Assembly: GCF_019218755.1 (NCBI RefSeq)
Contig: NZ_JAHUWZ010000001.1
Coordinates: forward strand, 620,001-684,000
DNA: 64,000 bases
From: Acidovorax sp. sif1233
GTDB lineage: Bacteria > Pseudomonadota > Gammaproteobacteria > Burkholderiales > Burkholderiaceae_C
Direction of reading: 5' to 3'
In this document: positions 61,240 through 64,000 of the stretch, in pieces
Numbering within the stretch: position 1 is the first letter of the stretch
How the letters are laid out: each line of letters starts with the position of its first letter
Notes under the pieces: model-generated
Database searches by the model: none
The model's input: only the letters and a program-made list of their open reading frames with translations
Told to the model about the DNA's origin: nothing
Program-made: the position numbers and the translations under genes

Positions 61240-62861
61240 ACGGCTTCCTCCAGGCGGAAGTTCTCCACGCTCACGGCCTCTTCGCCCTGGCTCTCCAGCC
61301 AGAAGCGCTGCAGCAGGCTGGCCAGCACCGTGCGGCGGTAGGCACCGCTGGCGCGCATGTCCGAGATGGGATTGAACTCGCCCTGCAGCGCTTGCGCGGC
61401 GCGGGCGATGGTGTCGGCGTTCCACGGCTGGCCGGCCAGCGCCGCCTCGGTCTGGCGCGCGCGGGCCGGGGTGGCGGCCACGCCGCCCGCGCCGATGCTG
61501 GCGCGGCGCACCACGTCGGCTTCGATGTCCAGGTTGATGACCAGGCACACGGCGGAAATGTCATCGTCAAACCGCTTGGAAATCTTGTAGGCCCTGAGCA
61601 CTTCCGTGACCCCCGGCCTGGGCACCACGATGCGCACCAGCAGCTCGTCGGGCGCCATCACGTTCTGCCGGTAGCCGGTGTACAGGTCTTCCAGCGCCAG
61701 GGTGCGTTCTCCCCGCACGCTGGCCAGTACCACCTGGGCGCGCAGCGCGATCAGGAGCGGCATGGAGTCGCCAATGGGCGAGCCGTTGGCCACGTTGCCC
61801 CCCAGCGTGCCCGAATTGCGCACGGGCAGGCCCGCGAAGCGCGTGGCAAAGGTGTGCAGCTGCGGCCACTGCGCGGTCAGTGCGGCAAACGCGTCGGTCA
61901 GGGTGACGGCGGCCCCGAGCGTGATGTGGTGCGCGTCCTGCTGAACCTGCCGCAGTTCGGCCACGCGGGTCACGTCCAGGATGCTTTCGTATTGCTTGTG
62001 CTGCTTGGTCACCCACAGGCCCACGTCGGTGCAGCCTGCCACCACCTGCGCCGCGGGGTGTGCCGCCCGCGCGGCCAGCAGATCAGGCAGTGTGGTGGGT
62101 GAAATATAAGAAGAATTGGCCTCTGGCGCTGGATGGGTAAGCGCGAGTAGCTCCAGCTTTTGTAGCAAAAGAGGTTCATTTACCACCATTGCGGGCAGGG
62201 CGGCCATGTGCTGCGCGGCGTCCAGGATGGGGCGGTAGCCCGTGCAGCGGCACAGGTTGCCGGAGAGTTCTTCCTGCGCCAGTTCGCGGGTGATGGGTTG
62301 GCCGTGGTGGACGTGGTCGAGCGCCGACGGGCCGCCCCTAGGCGCGAGGGCCCCGGGCGCGCGGGAATCCGGGGGCCCTTCCCCGGATGGGGGCCGCGAA
62401 CCACACGCAGTGGGGAGCGTGGGGGCGATGTGTTTCTGGTACATCCCAAAGAGACTCATCACAAAACCGGGGGTGCAAAACCCGCATTGAGAACTGTGGC
62501 ACTGAACCATCGCCTCTTGTGCGGGATGCAGTGTGATGGGTGGACGAGGAGCCGGGGCGGCATCGCCCACGGGCTGGATCAACGGGTCTTCCGCCAGGTC
62601 CTCCACCGTCCACAGCGCCATGCCGTGGACCGAATGCGCCAGCCGGATGCAGCTGTTCACCGCGCTGTAGTGCACCTTGCCGTCCCGTGCCTCGCCCAGC
62701 ACCACGGTGCAGGCGCCGCAGTCGCCTTCGCCGCAGCCCTCCTTGGTGCCGGTGTTGCCCAGGTCTTCGCGCAGCACCTCCAGCAGCGTGCGATCGGGTG
62801 GTACATTGCCCAGCGCCACGGGCTGGCCGCGGCGCAGGAATTGCAAGGGTTGGGTGGTCAT
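61236..62861 (-). CDS. xdhA: Xanthine dehydrogenase, [2Fe-2S] and FAD subunit
   Basis: A 541-residue electron-transfer subunit. Two [2Fe-2S] clusters are indicated by C43, C48, C51 and C71 and by C126, C129, C204 and C206; the FAD domain (about 255-425) has VVAGCTDVGLWVTKQ and NSGTLGGNVANGSPIGDSMPLLIAL. The protein is longer than usual by two extra stretches. Residues 145-188 split the FGMYQKH ... ITRELAQ segment between the halves of the second cluster motif, and residues about 231-254 form an added linker. Both match intergenic repeat families. Reading frame is intact. It is the first gene of the xdhAB operon, divergent from a LysR gene. Confidence 0.93.
   Translation of the reverse strand: MTTQPLQFLRRGQPVALGNVPPDRTLLEVLREDLGNTGTKEGCGEGDCGACTVVLGEARDGKVHYSAVNSCIRLAHSVHGMALWTVEDLAEDPLIQPVGDAAPAPRPPITLHPAQEAMVQCHSSQCGFCTPGFVMSLFGMYQKHIAPTLPTACGSRPPSGEGPPDSRAPGALAPRGGPSALDHVHHGQPITRELAQEELSGNLCRCTGYRPILDAAQHMAALPAMVVNEPLLLQKLELLALTHPAPEANSSYISPTTLPDLLAARAAHPAAQVVAGCTDVGLWVTKQHKQYESILDVTRVAELRQVQQDAHHITLGAAVTLTDAFAALTAQWPQLHTFATRFAGLPVRNSGTLGGNVANGSPIGDSMPLLIALRAQVVLASVRGERTLALEDLYTGYRQNVMAPDELLVRIVVPRPGVTEVLRAYKISKRFDDDISAVCLVINLDIEADVVRRASIGAGGVAATPARARQTEAALAGQPWNADTIARAAQALQGEFNPISDMRASGAYRRTVLASLLQRFWLESQGEEAVSVENFRLEEAV
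62106..62171 (-). repeat. Family A repeat within the xdhA coding region
   Basis: On the minus strand: TTTTGCTAC, then AGCTACTCGCGCTTACCC and ATCCAGCGCCAGAGGCC, the standard family A order. It is translated as the linker LLLQKLELLALTHPAPEANS between iron-sulfur and FAD domains. Confidence 0.8.
62298..62429 (-). repeat. Family B-type GC-rich insertion within xdhA
   Basis: On the minus strand it reads CGCCCCCACGCTCCCCACTG, CGTGTGGTTCGCGGCCCCC and later GCGCCTAGGGGCGGCCCG. That block order resembles intergenic GC repeats of Comamonadaceae as I recall them. It encodes 44 extra residues (I145-Q188) of Pro, Gly and Ala. Confidence 0.65.
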
Positions 62862-63014
62862 GACGGATGCCGCTTCTTCGATTGCTGTCAATTCATGAGG
62901 ACCTGCGCACATCGGGATGCGACGTCCGCATTGCCTTGGAGCGATGCGGTTTGCCTGAGCCCTGTTTTGCGCAAGTCGTGTTCATCAGAGGGTAGGGCGC
63001 CCAATGGCCGCCAG

Positions 63015-63032
63015 CATAAGTACAAGCTTATG
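63015..63032. promoter_or_regulatory. Palindrome between xdhA and the LysR gene
   Basis: CATAAG-TACAAG-CTTATG has exact six-base arms in the 191-base divergent gap, 20 bases before the LysR start. It is AT-rich in a GC-rich region and fits a LysR operator. Confidence 0.6.
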
Positions 63033-63052
63033 ACATCAATGCACGCACTGCT

Positions 63053-63985
63053 ATGAGAGACCACGCCCTTTTCGACAAGATAGACCTCCATCTCATAAGG
63101 GTCTTGCACACCGTGCTCACAGAACGCAGCGTATCGAGGGCCGCCGTCCGCCTGGGCATGCACCAGCCGGCGGTGTCGGCCGCGCTCAAGCGCCTGCGCG
63201 ACCTGGCGGGCGACCCGCTGCTGGTGCGCTCGGGCGCCAGCATGATGCCCACCGATGCCGCGCTGCGCATGGTGGAGCCCGCGGGCGCCATCCTGCGCTC
63301 GGCCGAGGCGCTGTTCTCGGATGCGCGCGGCTTCGATCCGCGCACCGCCACCCGCACCTTCCGCGTGGCCGCCAGCGACTACCTGGACCCGCTCTTCCTG
63401 CCCCAGCTGGTGTCCCGCATCAAGGTGGAGGCCCCGCTGTGTCCCATCGAGATCCTGCCCCTCTCGGCCGACGCGCACTACCATGCGCACCTGGCGCAGG
63501 GCGAGGTGGACGTGGTGATCGGCAACTGGCCGCAGCCGCCGGACGACCTGCACATGGGCCGCCTGTTCGGCGACGAGGTCGTCTGCCTGGTGGGCAAGGA
63601 CCACCCCGCCGTGCGGCGCGGCTGGGACGTGGAAAGCTGGCTGGCGGCCGAACACATCGCGCCCACGCCCACCCACCCCGGCGCGCGCGGCGTGATCGAC
63701 GCCCACCTGGACAACCTGGGCATGCAGCGCCACATCACGGCGCGCTGCGCGCATTTCAGCCTCATCCCCAGCATCGTGGCCTCGAGTCTGCTGGTGCTGA
63801 CCACGGGCCGCCAGTATTGCGAGCGTTATGTGGAGCAGCTGCCGCTGGCCATCCTGCCGTGCCCGGTGCCTTTTCCGCGCCTCATGTACTACCAGCTGTG
63901 GCATGCGCGCACGCACCACTCCGCCGCTGCCGCGTGGTTGCGCGAATGTGTGAAAACCGTGGCCTCTTCGCTACGAAAAGAATAG
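63053..63985 (+). CDS. LysR family regulator divergent from xdhAB
   Basis: A 310-residue regulator. The N-terminal HTH (about 8-68; DLHLIRVLHTVLTERSVSRAAVRLGMHQPAVSAALKRLRDLAGDPLLVRSG) resembles the NodD/PnbR/NahR branch. The ligand domain (about 95-300) includes DPLFLPQLVSRIKVEAP and QGEVDVVIGNWPQPPDDLHMG. Its position divergent from xdhAB, with a palindrome between, makes it the likely regulator of xanthine dehydrogenase. The inducer may be a purine. The gene is complete, ending 15 bases before the window edge. Confidence 0.88.
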   Translation: MRDHALFDKIDLHLIRVLHTVLTERSVSRAAVRLGMHQPAVSAALKRLRDLAGDPLLVRSGASMMPTDAALRMVEPAGAILRSAEALFSDARGFDPRTATRTFRVAASDYLDPLFLPQLVSRIKVEAPLCPIEILPLSADAHYHAHLAQGEVDVVIGNWPQPPDDLHMGRLFGDEVVCLVGKDHPAVRRGWDVESWLAAEHIAPTPTHPGARGVIDAHLDNLGMQRHITARCAHFSLIPSIVASSLLVLTTGRQYCERYVEQLPLAILPCPVPFPRLMYYQLWHARTHHSAAAAWLRECVKTVASSLRKE

Positions 63986-64000
63986 CTGCTTGGGCATGCT
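63974..64000 (+). repeat. Possible start of a family A repeat at the window edge
   Basis: ACGAAAAGAATAGCTGCTTG resembles the ATAGCTGCT junction of family A copies. The window ends before the large stem can be seen. Confidence 0.3.

Noticed and set aside
61236-62861. Frameshift or pseudogene in xdhA because of the extra sequence
   Set aside because: The frame is open throughout and all cluster and FAD motifs are present on both sides of the inserts.

Overview
The window is about 64 kb of high-GC bacterial chromosome. Gene content, codon use and two families of short palindromic repeats that I recognise from Acidovorax-like genomes point to a betaproteobacterium of the Comamonadaceae; the genus is an inference. 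There is no sign of phage, plasmid, transposase, CRISPR or RNA genes. Almost everything is ordinary chromosomal metabolism, densely packed, with 47 protein genes called.

Layout. 0-7 kb: a DUF917 protein, a PAS-GGDEF diguanylate cyclase, a divergent MurA-like enzyme, and an iorBA-type molybdenum oxidoreductase. 7-13 kb: the urea ABC transporter urtABCDE. 13-24.9 kb: a mixed stretch with a PAP2 phosphatase, a lipid kinase, a metallophosphoesterase, an adenylate cyclase-PilZ fusion, a haloacid dehalogenase, an MFS exporter, an AlaC-type aminotransferase, an IPTL-CTERM surface protein, ureD, a guanine-deaminase-like enzyme and a patatin-like lipoprotein. 24.9-34.6 kb: an NMT1-type ABC importer, malic enzyme, a xanthine/urate permease, and dctA with its GntR regulator. 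34.8-40.8 kb: the glyoxylate-to-glycerate pathway (ttuD, LysR regulator, gcl, hyi, glxR). 40.9-45.3 kb: gamma-glutamyltransferase and a GNAT/MocR pair. 45.3-53.4 kb: urate breakdown (M20 hydrolase, uraD-allC fusion, puuE, GntR regulator, HIU hydrolase, xdhC, membrane cytochrome urate oxidase puuD). 53.5-58.7 kb: a c-di-GMP block (EAL-GGDEF protein, FNR-like regulator, Cache-PAS-GGDEF protein). 58.8-64 kb: xdhB, xdhA and a divergent LysR regulator.

How it works together. Guanine to xanthine (deaminase), xanthine to urate (XdhAB with XdhC), urate to hydroxyisourate (PuuD), then HIU hydrolase, OHCU decarboxylase, allantoinase and allantoate amidohydrolase lead to ureidoglycine/ureidoglycolate, ammonia, urea and glyoxylate. 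Urea handling (Urt transporter, UreD) and glyoxylate assimilation (Gcl-Hyi-GlxR-TtuD) are also in the window, so a purine-nitrogen and purine-carbon salvage programme is spread over roughly 56 kb.

The most unusual observation is that both intergenic repeat families also occur in frame inside purine genes: two insertions in xdhA and one in the linker of puuD. A second is a perfect 18-bp palindrome in front of the GntR-puuE operon, with similar sites before puuD and before the xanthine/urate permease, suggesting one regulon. Starts, functions and operators were read by eye; no searches were run.
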